Assembly (NCBI GenBank): GCA_039519185.1 | Contig: CM076846.1 | Location: 136,621,027-136,685,026 of the forward strand | Reading direction: 5' to 3' | DNA from: Astragalus membranaceus | Taxonomy: Eukaryota > Streptophyta > Magnoliopsida > Fabales > Fabaceae | Length of the DNA: 64,000 nt | Shown: positions 1 through 11,550 of the stretch, piece after piece | How the letters are laid out: each line of letters begins with the position of its first letter | Numbering within the stretch: position 1 is the stretch's first letter | Notes under the pieces: model-generated | Databases searched by the model: none | What the model was told of the DNA's origin: nothing | Seen by the model: the letters and a program-made list of their open reading frames with translations, nothing else | Translations under genes and position numbers: made by a program

Positions 1-2426
1 TGAAAACATTCCTCACAATCGGTATCCCATATAAACGGTTGGGCCTTACGAGTTAACCGAGTAAGCGGAAGAACCAATTGTGAAAAACCTTGAATAAACC
101 TTCTATAGTAACCAGCTAGACCCAAGAAACTTCTTATTTCTGTAACAGATGTTGGTCGTTCCCAACACAACACCGCTTCCACTTTACTGGGATCCACCGC
201 AACTCCCGATTGGGAAATCACGTGTCCCAAAAACTTCACTTCCGGCATCAAGAAGTCACACTTCGACGGCTTGGCATACAATTTCTTTTCTCAGAGTACA
301 TTCAGAACAATGCGGAGATGTTGAACATGGTCCTCAATGGTCTTAGAGTACACCAAGATGTCATCAATAAAAACTACCACAAACTGATCGAGATAAGTAT
401 GGAATACTCGGTTCATGTAATCCATGAATACCGCTGGAGCATTAGTCAAACCGAAGGGCATTACTACGAACTCGTAATGTCCATACCTCGTACGGAAAGC
501 TGTCTTCGGAATATCTAAGGCTCGTACCTTTATTTGATGATAGCCCGACCTCAGATCAATTTTTGAAAATACCACTGCACCTCGAAGTTGGTCAAGCAAG
601 TCGTCTATCCTCGGCAATGGATATTTGTTCTTAATCGTCACCTTGTTTAGTTGACGGTAGTCAATACACAATCTCATGCTTCCGTCCCTCTTCTTAACTA
701 GCAACACCGGAGCACCCCATGGAGAGGCACTCGGTCGGATAAACCTCTTTGATATTAATTCTTCAAGTTGGGACTTCAATTCTTTCAATTCTAAAGGAGA
801 CATTCTATAAGGAGCAATAGACATTGATCCTGTACCAGGAACCAATTCTATAGAAAATTCTACCTCTCGCTCAGGAGGTAAGGATAAAACCTCTTCTGGA
901 AAGACATCTAGAAATTCATTTACCACTTGCACAGATGACAAATCTAAACCCGTTTCAGTAGATGCAGACAACATAATAAGAATAGCTTCCGCACCTTGGA
1001 ATAATGACTGGCTTGCTTCGGTGTAAGAGATCATCACTTCCGAATCTGCCTGTGTCAAGCCTACGGATTCGGAGGCGAAGCTAATGGTTCGATTGGCACC
1101 GTTGATCATCACATGATTTTCAGCCATCCAATTCATACCCAGAACAATGTCCATGCTTCTCATAGGCAAGCAAATAAATCTCACAACAAACTGTCTTTCG
1201 CCTATGACAAGTAGGCAATTTTCACATAATGCTTGGGTCTGGACACGACCCTTGGCAGCAGTTAAAATAGTTATCGGTTCGGATAGCTCAGACAATGCTA
1301 GTCCCAACCGATCCACACATGCTTGCGAGATAAAACAGTGAGTTGCACCAGAATCATATAAAATATTGACTGAATTATTAAAAAGAGATCCCGTACCCCT
1401 CAGAAGATTATCAGTAGGTGTGATGGTCCGAGCATCTAGAGTGTTGATCCGCCCCTGACTAGGTGCGTTTGGTGCTCTTTGGATGTTCTTCTTTGCTGGG
1501 CACTCATTTGCATAGTGGCCCTCCTCATTACAATGATAGCACCTAGTAGATCTTAGTTGACACTCACCACGGTGATACCTTCCGCACTTAGGACAATTTT
1601 TAAACCTCGTTTGGTCAGCTGTTTGCACCTGCTTTCCCTTATAATTGTTTCCCTTGAATTGTCTGCTTGGAGTAGAAGACTCAGCAACCTTCTTCTTACC
1701 CTTCCAATAGTATTTCTTTTCAGCATACATTTTCCTCAGATCCTCCTCAGCAACATATGCTTGTTGCACTAAGGCAGGATAATTAACCAGAGTGTAAGAA
1801 CTGAGTCCTTGGCTCACATCAGCTCGGAGACCTTCTTTGAACATTTGCATCTTCCACACATCATTTGGGGCATACTTTCCCAGCTCATAGAACTGAGACA
1901 GTCTTTCAAATTTCGCAGCATATTCCCCAACTGACAAATCACCTTGCTTAAGATTCACAAACTCTGCTTGTTTGCTCAGCTTCTTCACCGAAGGGAAATA
2001 TTGCTTCAGAAATAATTCCTTGAAGTTGTCCCAAGTGAGGGGAGTTCCTTGGAGTTCCATCATTTGCCTTGCATTACTCCACCAGGTATGGGCATCTTCT
2101 TCAAGCACATTCGCCGCACATATTACCTTCTCTTCTTCCCCGCATTGCAAGGTTTGAAAAATTTTCTCCATTGAATCAATCCAATAGTAGGCGGTCATTG
2201 GATCCGGTCCACCCTTGTAAGTCGGGGGCTTCATCTTTTGAAATTGAAAATATGTCCGGTTAGGATCCTCTTGATGAGGTTGAACATTGGGCTGCTGCAG
2301 AGCCATTTGGTCATGCTGCATTTGCAACATATCCTGCATCATCTTTTACTGATTCTCAATGACATTCTGCATCCATTCGAATTGTGGATCAACCGGAGGA
2401 GGAACGCCTCTACCTCTTCTGGCCAT
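1..2426 (-). pseudogene. Broken Gag-Pol polyprotein of element A1 (Tekay-type chromovirus), 3' part off-window
   Basis: Gag packages the retrotransposon RNA and Pol cuts, copies and inserts it. The frame starts at ATG 2426 (MARRGRG...) and contains, in order, the gag domain, two zinc knuckles (CPKCGRYHRGEC, then CYHCNEEGHYANEC near 1500-1600), an aspartic protease (YDSGATH near 1350) and reverse transcriptase with the FIDD catalytic box near 360-375. Two in-frame stops break it: TAA at 2346-2348, about 26 codons after the start, and TGA at 291-293 inside reverse transcriptase, where relatives have Arg (CGA to TGA). Below 291 the same frame continues into RNase H and runs off the window. The best open stretch is 291-2342. 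Clade placement rests on gag and RT resemblance to element G, which has a chromodomain; this copy's own chromodomain is not in the window. Confidence 0.9.
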
Positions 2427-2546
2427 GATTCTGCGAAATATGCACAAAGTATTAAGTTGATCAAGCTCAATGTCTAATAGCATACTAAGAAAATCACGAC
2501 TGGAGAAAGTAAAGACCCTAAAAGCTAAGTCCGACTAGGTCGAACC

Positions 2547-2558
2547 GCTCTGATACCA
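2547..2558 (-). other. Primer binding site of A1 (initiator Met tRNA type)
   Basis: The minus strand reads TGGTATCAGAGC, the plant initiator-methionine tRNA complement used by many LTR retrotransposons. It lies two bases inside the LTR edge at 2561, which fixes the right LTR of A1 as its 5' LTR and its orientation as minus. Confidence 0.9.
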
Positions 2559-3023
2559 ACTGTAACACCCCGGTATATTTATTTGATAAATACACCCGAG
2601 TGCACATCAATAAACATCAGAGATAAAAATTCCTGTTTAGACACTAAATACCACTATAAAATTTTTGCTGAAAATACAACATAACCATCTTATACACAAA
2701 TAAGACCATACGGTACTCAGACCATAAACTGTCAGCAACTGTGGTAATCAGAGTCATACAAGAAAGCGGAAAGAAAGATAAACAAAACACTAATGCCATA
2801 GTGTTGAGATACATGAACAACAGAAGGAAAATAAACTTAAACATAAAGCTAAGTCATCATCAATCTCCCGGGGCCACCTACTCGTGCCTCTGAGGTTTCT
2901 TCTGTCCCTGTTTATCTGTAAAACAACAACATTTAAACAGTGAGATACAATCTCAGTGAGTTCTACTGAGACCCCTATCTACCCTCTCGGTTCAATTATG
3001 AATTTTTATATAACGTGACACGG

Positions 3024-3227
3024 CACCGACTGCGTTACCGCTTCCAAACCCGGTGAACCGCATTACTTAACTTTTAACAGATCACCGACTGCGTTACGCT
3101 TCCAAACCCGGTGAACCTGTTATGACTCAGTACGACACCGACTGCGTTACCGCTTCCAAACCCGGTGAACCGTACAACAAACAAATTTGACATAACACCG
3201 ACTGCGTAACCGCTTCCAAACCCGGTG
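3024..3227 (-). repeat. Tandem stem-loop array in A1 LTR
   Basis: There are four units of about 40 bp, each opening CACCG and closing CGGTG on the plus strand with about 20 bases between, so each can fold into a 5-bp stem. Units begin near 3024, 3085, 3136 and 3196. The same place in the LTR of A2 holds seven units of a related sequence. Confidence 0.8.
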
Positions 3228-3629
3228 AACCCCCTTACCAATAGCATTTTTCCTAATGGCACAGAGCCTAGGGTAAGGGATCATGACTGCCCCGCCTAGT
3301 ATGTCAACATGGGTCCTCACCCAAACTCGATATAACACATATATATCCACAATCATATAACCATTTAGTTCATTAAATTTTACTTTACCACATAGGACTC
3401 ATAGTCCATTTGTTATCAATAAAACGTATCCGCACACGTGTACTATTATTCGGTTTTTCGAAACGGTTTAGACATCAAAAAGCGTTTTATAAAACCCTTT
3501 GTAACACACCCAAAATCATGGCGTCATAAGCCTAATATCATTATATAAGGGTTAGGAAAGGATTAGGAGAGGATTGGAATCGAAATGGAATCATTTAGTG
3601 TACTTTGAAAAATTTGGACAGAAGCACAC

Positions 3630-3814
3630 GCACGGGTCGTGCCCCTGGGACGCACGGGTCGTGCGCCCTGCTAAACATTTTTAAAAACTGAAACCGAACC
3701 AGGCGGACGGGTCGTGCCTCTGCACGCACGGGTCGTGCGTCCTGTTAGAAAATTTTTAAACAATGAACCCGAGCCAGGCGCACGGGTCGTGCGCCCTGGA
3801 CGCACGGGTCGTGC
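3630..3814. repeat. CpG-rich palindrome cluster in A1 LTR
   Basis: Six copies of a GC-rich motif, mostly GCACGGGTCGTGC (arms GCACG/CGTGC), lie in three pairs at about 75-bp spacing: near 3630/3652, 3706/3726 and 3780/3802. They stand out in an AT-rich LTR. Related motifs occur in the LTRs of B, C, G and the Athila-like E. Confidence 0.8.
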
Positions 3815-4796
3815 GTATTTGACAGCATTGCAAAAATAGCCATTTTCCTGAAAATTCGCTTTCCGTTTAATCCGAAACTCGCTCCAATCGATTCGTAACT
3901 CGAAAACAGACCATACCAGGCAATATTCCAGTCCAATCAACATCAAACAATCAAGCAATTCAATCAAAATTCAATCTAAACGGATTCTCATCCAAAAACG
4001 ACATTTTTTCGAAATAACGGTTTTTGACTCAAAATTCTCGGAATCAACCGACACAACTAATCATAACGAAACGGAATAAACCTAAACGTGAGTAAAACTC
4101 ACCCTTGAAGCGAGAGCCGATGTCGAACCGAATTTGCCGAGACTTGAAAAACTCTCGAACAGAACCCTATTTCACCAAATCGCTCCAAACTTCGATTCGA
4201 ACTTCACAACGCGATCAATCCGCTCCTAGCTTCGATCCTAAACATAACCCAGTCATCAACACAACCTATTAACCCATGATTTCAACAAATTTTCCCAAAA
4301 ACCCTCAATTTTCGAAATCAAAAGGAAGGGGGAAAAATGGAGGAGAAGCTTACCAAAGATATGGGTTTTGATGAGGGAGGAAAAATGGTGAAGATGTTGA
4401 ATTTTGGAGGGTTGGGCTTCACCCCTCTTCTTCCTTTCTCTTCTTCTTTCCTCTTCTTCTTTCTCTTTTCCTTCTTTTCTTTTCCTTCTCTTTTCTCTTC
4501 TTTTCTTTCTCTGTTTCTCTTCTCTCTCTCGTGGACCCTTCTTTCTTTTCTTTAAACACATACACACACACACACATATTTAATCAATAAATACGTGGTA
4601 GCGTGGTCCAATTACCGTATTGATCTAATTCCCTTATTTCGATTTCGAAACTTCCTTGGTCCGTATTATTCGGTCAACGATCCTGAGGCAGCCAATAATT
4701 AATTTTAGCACTCAATAATTTTACCAATTAAGTACCAAATTAATGCAATTGGGTTAACATCCAAATAATTCGATTAATTATTTTGAGGATGTTACA

Positions 4797-5137
4797 ATTG
4801 TTCTCCGTCAATACTCAGTCAAATAAGATTGTTCTTGTGGAAATATGAAGGGTTTTAAGTCTAGTTTCCGACGAAATAAGAATGGACTTCATAAGAGTTT
4901 TACAGAGAGAGTTATAAAGAAGATACCAAAGGTAGTGAAAGCTGTTTCTGTGCAGGAATGTTGTGTACTATGAGAAACCTATTTCCAAGGCATTAAACTC
5001 CATTCAAATTCGACCCCAAGCTCCTAAACTTCACTTCCAGGTTTTGAAACTACAATGTAGGTAGAGAATGTGCTTCCAAATCTAGCTTTGAATCTCCTAG
5101 AACTTTATGCTAGCCTCAAGTGTCCCAAAAATAACAT
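4797..5137 (-). mobile_element. Element B, left (3') LTR, outer fragment
   Basis: This stretch aligns by eye with 20672-21008 inside the intact right LTR of B. It is cut on the left by A1 and on the right by the LINE at 5138. Its continuation is 15475-16262. The first part of this LTR lies beyond A1, outside the window. Confidence 0.85.
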
Positions 5138-6459
5138 TTCCTCAGCTGGCTTCGCTCCTTCATGAAAAAGATCTGTAACATCCGCAAAATAATTGATAGA
5201 ATTATTTAGATGTTAACCCAATTGAATTATTTTAGTACTTGACTGGTAAAGTTATTGAGTGCTAAAATAATTTCTTGGTTGTCATCGGATCGTTAACCGG
5301 ATAATACGGACCAAGGAAGTTTTGGAATCGAAATAGGAGATTTCGATCAATATGGTAATTTGACCGCGTTACAACGTATATGTTAAATAAATATATATGT
5401 ATACGTGTGTGGGTGTGAGTGAAGGAGAGAAAGAATTAATTAAAGAAAAGAAAGGAAAGAATTGAAGAAAGAAGGAAGAAAAGAAAGAATGCGAGAGAGA
5501 GAGAGAGTTAAGAGAGGAGAGAAAGGGAGAAAGGAAGAGAATGGCGTGAGGGAGAAGAGAAGAGGGAGAGAGAAGACTTCACCGAAACGACTTCCGTCCA
5601 ACACGAAAAATGTTCAGCGCTACTTCCTCTTCGATTTGGTACCAATTTCGTGACGATCAGCTCACTCTCTCTCACTTGGCCATTTTTGTGTTTTGGAGGT
5701 TTTGTGGGAAATCCGATTTTGGGTTGGTTTTGAAGGTTTAAGTTCGATTAGGAACGAACCCGAGGTGGATTGCTCGAGTATTAAAGTTCGATTGGGTGAT
5801 TGGGAGCTAGTTGGGTGAGTTAGGTTGAGAAATCAAAATTATTGGGGTTATGTGTGAATAGTGTCATGGAGGTTAGAGGAGGAAGATGATGAATAGTATC
5901 TGTGGAGGATTTCGGGGAATTCGGCGTTTCGGTCAAAACAGGTTCCGTGATCGAGCGGAAAGTTTTGGAAGCGGATTTGAGCGTCGTCGGAACGGAAAGT
6001 TTAAGCGGGGAGCGTTCGTGTGGCTACTCGGTGATTTCGGCTCGATCGTGGTTCACGCTTCAAGGGTGAGTTCTACTAACGTTTAGGATTTTTGTTTTTC
6101 GAATTAATTAATTAACTGTTTTATCGCTTTCGCTGGACTGGAATATTTCTGGATATTGTCTGTTTCGGGTTAGGAATCGATCGGAGCGAGTCTCGGGTTG
6201 TGTCGTGTTGAAATGAAATTTTTGGTGATTCGATTTCGAAAGATTTTGACTTAAAAACCGTTAATTGGAAAATATGTCGTTTTTGATACAATCCGTTTTG
6301 ATTAAGATTTTGATTGATTGTTTGATGTTGATTGGGTTTGATTATATGTGTGTGAAAACTGTTTTCAATCGGAACGAGAATCGGAATTAAGCGGAATCGC
6401 GATTTTCGCGCGAAACCGCCAAAATCTGCCCTTGACAGACCCCCTGCTGTCAACCCACG

Positions 6460-6560
6460 CGCCGCTTGCGCGCCACGCGCCACTCGCGCGCCAATTGACA
6501 GATTTTACTGCCAGTTCGCGCGCCGCTTGCGCGCCACGCGCCACTCGCGCGCCAGTTGAC
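6460..6560 (+). repeat. CpG-rich GCGCGCC block in A2 5' LTR
   Basis: Two near-identical blocks of about 50 bp hold runs such as CGCGCCGCTTGCGCGCC and CGCGCCACTCGCGCGCC, separated by a TTGACAG spacer. The block is repeated in the 3' LTR at about 12838-12938. It occupies the same role in the layout as the GCACG...CGTGC palindromes of A1, B, C, E and G. Confidence 0.8.
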
Positions 6561-6948
6561 AGATTTTCAGCGACCAAACACTGTTTTTCGTTTCGCGATA
6601 ACTTTTGATTCGGGAATCCGATCGAGGTGTTCTAAGATGCGTTGGAAAGCTTATTCAGAGGCCTAACTGAATATTCTATTTTTAAGGCTAAATAAACTGT
6701 TTTTGGAGTCGTAAATTGTGTCGAAAAGTGGTCAACTAGAGTGCGAGTGTGAACTTGGATTTTATAAAATGTGGATTAAAGTGTTTCATTGATTGTCTGA
6801 TTTGATGGACCGTGGGTTCATAGTATTGTAGATATATATATTATATCGAGTTTGGGTGACGACCCATGTTGACATACTAGGCGGGGCAGTCATGATCCCT
6901 TACCCTAGGCTCCGTGTCATTAGGAAAAATGCTATTGGTAAGGGGGTT

Positions 6949-7306
6949 CACCGGGAGTTAGCGGTCACGCAGTCGGTGTTATGTTAAATTGTTTGTTGTG
7001 CGTTCACCGGGAGTTAGCAGTCATGCAGTCGGTGTCGTACAGAGTTATAGCACGTTCACCGGGAGTTAGCGGTCACGCAGTCGGTGTTATGCTAAATTGT
7101 TTGTTGTGCGGTTCACCGGGAGTTAGCGGTCACGCAGTCGGTGCCGTACTTTGTTTGTTGTGCGGTTCACCGGGAGTTAGCAGTCATGCAGTCGGTGTTG
7201 TACTGAGTTATAGCAGATTCCCCGGGAGTTAGCGGTCACGCAGTCGGTGGAATGCTATGTGTAAAATAATGCGGTTCACCGGGAGTTAGCGGTTACGCAG
7301 TCGGTG
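6949..7306 (+). repeat. Seven-unit stem-loop tandem array in A2 5' LTR
   Basis: Seven units share the core CACCGGGAGTTAGCGGTCA followed by CGCAGTCGGTG, with unequal spacers of about 15-30 bp. CACCG and CGGTG can pair in each unit except the sixth (near 7216), which begins CCCCG. The array lies between a conserved GGCGGGGCAGTCATGATCCC segment and the last 450 bp of the LTR. Confidence 0.88.
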
Positions 7307-7763
7307 CCGTGTTAAGTTAAACATGTTTTAAATTGAGCCGAGAGAGTTAGTAGGGGTCTCGGTAGAACTCACTGAGATTGTATCTCACTGTTTAAATGTT
7401 GTTGTTTTACAGAGACACAGGGACAGCGAAAATCCAAGAGGCACGAGTAGGTTGAGCTCGGACTGGTTGCTGATAGCCTAGCTTTATGTTTAAGCTTATT
7501 TCCCTTTTGTTGTCTGTATACTAAAACATTATGTATTTAGTGTATATCTTTCTTCCGCTTTCTTGTATGATACTGAATACTATAGATGCTGATGCTATAT
7601 GGTCTGAGAACCATATTGTCTTGTTGTAAATAAGACTGTTTGGGTTTTATTCAGCGAAAAATTTATAGTGATATTCAGTGTCTAAGCAGGAAATATATCT
7701 CTGATGTGTTACTAATGTGCACTTGGGTATTTTTAGTCAATAGAAATACCGGGGTGTTACAGT

Positions 7764-7775
7764 TGGTATCAGAGC
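7764..7775 (+). other. Primer binding site of A2
   Basis: TGGTATCAGAGC begins two bases after the 5' LTR end at 7761. It complements initiator Met tRNA and shows plus orientation. Confidence 0.93.
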
Positions 7776-7906
7776 AGTTCGACCTAGTCGGACTTAGTTT
7801 AGGGTTGAGTCGATTCCTTGTTAGTCCTGGTTGTAATTACACTTGTGATGCTAAGAGACATTGAGCCTGATCAACTTAATACTTAGTGCATCATAAGCGG
7901 AATTAT

Positions 7907-10490
7907 GGTAGGATGATCAAGACGCAGTCCTCGACCAAAACCGGAGTCTCCAACCGGTGCATCCTCAGGAAAGGTGGCATGACGGTGGAAGAATACACTG
8001 CTAAGTTTGAGAAGTTGTCTCAGTTTTACCAAATGGTAAGGTATGTTCCGAACAGGGAATAGAAGATGCAGAAGTATAAGAGGGGCCTTCATGCTTTTAT
8101 GACTTAGGGTCTCAGTTCTTATACTATTACAAATTATGTTGCCTTAGTGCAATCAGCCTATGTCGCCGAGGATGATCTCATAAGGAGTATGGGAAAGGAA
8201 AGAAGGTAGTTGAGTTATCAACTCCGAATGTAAAGTCCAAAGATAATTTCATCAAAGGAAAAGCGGGTGCAACTCTTCGATTCTTCAAAGGGTCAAGATG
8301 TTCTAACTGTGGAAAGCCTCACAGTGGTGATTGCAAACGAAGATCTAATCGGTGCTATTATAGTAATGTGGAGGGTCACTATGGTAAAGAGTGCCCTGCA
8401 AGGAAAAGTTCCAAGGAGTTACAAGCAGCTCTAAGGCAAGGACGAGTCAACATTCTGGATGTTTAGACAGTTACGACTGCAGAGAATCTACTGAGGGGTA
8501 TGAGATCAGCTTTCAATAACTCCGTTAGTATATTATACGATTCGGGTGCAACCCATTGTTTTATAGCACAAGCATGTGTAGATCGGTTTGAATTAGCATT
8601 GTCTCCGCTATCCTAGCCGATAACTATTTTAACTGCTGCGAAGGGTCGTGTCAAGACCTAATCTTTGTATAGGATTGTCTACTTGTCATACAAGGCAGAA
8701 AGTTCGTTGTAGAATTTATTGTTTGCCTACGAGAAGTGTGGACACCATTTTGGGTATGAATTGGATGACTGCGAATCATGTTTCAAACGTCCGTGTTAAT
8801 TAGCTATCAGTTCCTCTTCAGAATCAGTTGAATTGTCTAGGACAAATTCTGAAGCGGTCACCTAGTTCACCTTAGACGGTCAATCTTCATTCCAAGGTGC
8901 GGGAGCACATGTTAGTATGTTATCTGCATCCACTGAAACTAGTTTAGACTTGGCGGACATTCAGGTTGTGAATGACTTTTTGGATGTTTTCACGATGAAG
9001 TTTCTTCTGAACCTCCAGAGCGAGAGGTAGAGTTTACAGTAGAATTGGTTCCTGGCACGGGATCAGTATCTATCGTTTCCAATTGACTGTTCCTTTAGAA
9101 TTCAAGGAAATGGAGTCTCAACTTGAAGAGTCGATGTTGAAGAAATTCATTCGACCGAGTGCTTCTCTAAGGAGTGCTCTGGTGTGGTTAGTCGAAAGGA
9201 AAAATGGTAGCATGAGATTGTGAATTGATTGTCGACAACTCAATAAGGTGACGATCAAGAACAAATATCCTTTACCAAGGATAGACGATTTACTTGAGCA
9301 ATTTGAGGTGCTGCAATGTTTCTAAAATTTATCTGAGGTCAGTTATCATTAATTAAAAGTTAGAGCCTTAGATATTCCGAAGACAGCTTTCCGTACTAGG
9401 TATGGACATTATGTGTTTGTAGTGATGCCCTTCGGTTTGACTAATGCTCCAGCGATATTCATGGATTACCTGAACCGAGTTTTCCTCAATTACCTAGATC
9501 AATTTGTAGTCGTGTTCATTGATGGTATCTTGATGTGCTCGAACACCGTTGAGGAGCATGCCCAACATCTCCGCATTGTTCTGAAAGTACTCCGAGAAAA
9601 TAAGTTTTACCTGAAACCTTCGAAGTGTGATTTTTGGGTGTCAGAGGTAAAGTCTTTGGGACATGTGATTTCCCAAGTCGGGAGTTTCTGTAGATCCCAG
9701 TAAGAAGGAAGCGGTGTTGAATGGGAGTGACCAACGTTAGTCACTGAAATCAGAAGTTTTCTAAGTCTAGCCGGTTACTACAGGAAGTTTATCGAAGGAT
9801 TCTCACTATTGGTTCTTCCACTTACTCGGTTAACTCGTAAGGGTCAACCGTTTACGTGGAATGCTGATTGTGAAGAATGTTTTCAAGAATTGAAGGTTAG
9901 GTTGACTTCTGCACCAATCCTGATTCTTCCGGATCCGTCTTTGAAATTCCAAATTTACGGCGATGTTTCTGGGAAGGGTTTAGGAGGTGTTCTTGTACAG
10001 AATCAACAGGTGATAGCTTGTGCATCCAGACAATTGAAGACTCGTGAAGAGAATTATCCGACTCATGATTTGTAATTGGTAGCTATTGTGTATGCACTGA
10101 AGGTTTGGAGACGTTACCTGTATGGGTCTTGTTTCGATGTCTTTAGGGATCACAATAGTTTAAAGTATCTGTTTGATCAGAAAGAACTGAATAGCAGGCA
10201 GAGAACTGTGCTGAGTTTCTGGAGGATTATAAATTCGTGTTGAAGTAGCATTCAAGAGAGGCCAATGTTGTAACGGATGCGCTGAGTAGGGAATTGATGT
10301 GAAGTTAAAATCACAAAAGGTATTTCCAGATTTTTTTATGGACAGTGATGGAGTCAGTTGCTTCAACAGTAGAATCTGTGCGCCCGATGATGAGAGCAAT
10401 AGAAGGCAAGTGTTAGAGGAAGCACACCGGAGTGTATATTCTGTACACCCTGGATCCTCCAAGATGTACAGAGATGTAAAGTAGATGTAT
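7907..10490 (+). pseudogene. Decayed gag-pol of element A2
   Basis: Fragments of a Tekay-type polyprotein lie in shifting frames. Visible are the middle of gag (GGMTVEEYTAKFEKLSQFY near 7970), zinc knuckles near 8300-8400 with the second knuckle Cys changed to Ser (CYYSNVEGHYGKEC), a protease DSG box near 8540, reverse transcriptase (clear at 9413-9703) and RNase H (9809-10075), then the start of the integrase zinc-binding region near 10400-10490. The gag N-terminus is missing, many stops and frameshifts occur (TAG at 8464 and TGA at 9223, for example), and the RT catalytic FIDD box is FIDG near 9519. No product could be active. Confidence 0.9.
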
Positions 10491-11550
10491 TAGTGACAAG
10501 GTATTAGTTTGTTAAATCTCTCCTTTGTGAAGGTTAACGATCAGATAGTATTACGTGATTCTGTTTGACAAGTCAAACGTGAATACGAATACGAAAGTGA
10601 GGTGGCTGTTGACTGTTTTTCACGTTGCGAATAACCATCAAAGGATTAATTGATGGATCTGCTTGCAAGTGACTGAAATTTCCGAAGTGAAGCTTGGCGT
10701 GCGGCGTGATAGTTTTGAAAAATCATTTTGTGAAAACCCGCATGCTAAAGTTAATTTTGGGAACGAATTAAGAGGCTAATAGGATATGATTGGGGAGGAA
10801 AATCCTAGGAGGATTACTTAGGTTGAGGGGAAGCTCTCAACGCTATTGACTAATTCGGAAGGGAGCTCTGAGTTCTGTTTGATAGTTGCTTGGAGAACAA
10901 CTGAGGTGGTTTTCATTACGTTCAATTTATTTGATGTCCCCGTGGTTTATTTCTACGTTTAAGATAAACGTTTCTGGTAAATCCTCATCCCATCTTTTGA
11001 AGAGTTCTATCTCGAAATCCCAAGGGTGAGTCAGGAAGTTTCACAGATGACCTTTCCGTCACGCTTTTTCAATGTGTATGGGAACTGTTATGGATTTTTA
11101 GAGAATTTGCGGAGAACGTGTTTACACCCTTCGAGAAAATCATGTTTGTACTTATCTCTACCGTGGAGTACCAATTTGTGGATCTCATCTTCGACCTGTA
11201 TCTCTATCAAGTGTCTTGTATTAAACCCTTTGATTTAGATTAATCAAAGTTGGGGAGTAAGCGAGGATAACTGGAATGAAGCTTCGGAAGTGTTTTCGAA
11301 CGCGGTGCCGAGCCTATTTAGGCGAAAGAGGAGTTTCTCGTGTTGATTCGAAACCAGAGAGTTCGTATCAAGGCAGTAGTGGATCATACTTGGAGATTGA
11401 TGTGCCAACTTCGTGAAGATTTCTACTCATTTCGTTAATTCAAGAATATTTTCCAGCAAATTTGGACCTTCTGAGGATGCCAATTCTCGGAGAGTCAAAT
11501 GAAAGACTTGACGAAATTTTGAGGACAAAATTCTTTTAAGTTGGGGAGAA
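10491..11550 (+). other. A2 internal region with no recognisable coding, ending in the polypurine tract
   Basis: Integrase and chromodomain would be expected here in a Tekay-type element, but I recognise neither in any frame. The stretch ends with a conserved family signature (GAGGACAAAATTCTTTTAAG near 11521) and the polypurine tract AGTTGGGGAGAA at 11539-11550, immediately before the 3' LTR. Confidence 0.7.

Larger units (their letters stand above)
2561..4796 (-). mobile_element. 5' LTR of element A1
   Basis: On the plus strand the LTR opens TGTAACACCCC and closes GATGTTACA, giving the TG...CA ends of an LTR of 2236 bp. It abuts the primer site on the left and the interrupted LTR of element B on the right, whose sequence resumes at 4797. 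The partner LTR and the other target duplication are off-window. It holds a stem-loop array (3024-3227), six CpG-rich palindromes (3630-3814) and a polypyrimidine block (about 4425-4550, plus strand). Confidence 0.88.
5174..7761 (+). mobile_element. 5' LTR of element A2
   Basis: The 2588-bp LTR has TGTAACATCC...GGGTGTTACA ends. An AT-rich TATA-like block (TAAATAAATATATATG, near 5384-5400) lies about 210 bp in, followed by a purine-rich GA block (5405-5575). Short open frames inside are not convincing genes. The 3' end (about 7380-7420) contains a pyrimidine-rich tract and CAG that could be a splice acceptor, which is only a guess. Confidence 0.95.

Noticed and set aside
4256..4573. Lys/Arg/Glu-rich open frame (105 codons) and its plus-strand partner
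   Set aside because: Low-complexity polypyrimidine/polypurine tract inside an LTR; translation in either strand is an artefact.
6121..6608. Overlapping frames in both LTRs of A2 (for example 120 and 86 codons)
   Set aside because: Identical in both LTRs, no known domain, caused by the CpG-rich low-complexity block.
6949..7306. CRISPR-like regular repeats with spacers
   Set aside because: Units sit inside an LTR present twice in the same element, spacers are not unique and lengths vary, no cas genes, and the DNA is plant nuclear.
7764..7800. A tRNA gene near TGGTATCAGAGC
   Set aside because: The motif is a primer binding site next to an LTR; no cloverleaf follows. The same applies at 2547, 18627 and 22731.
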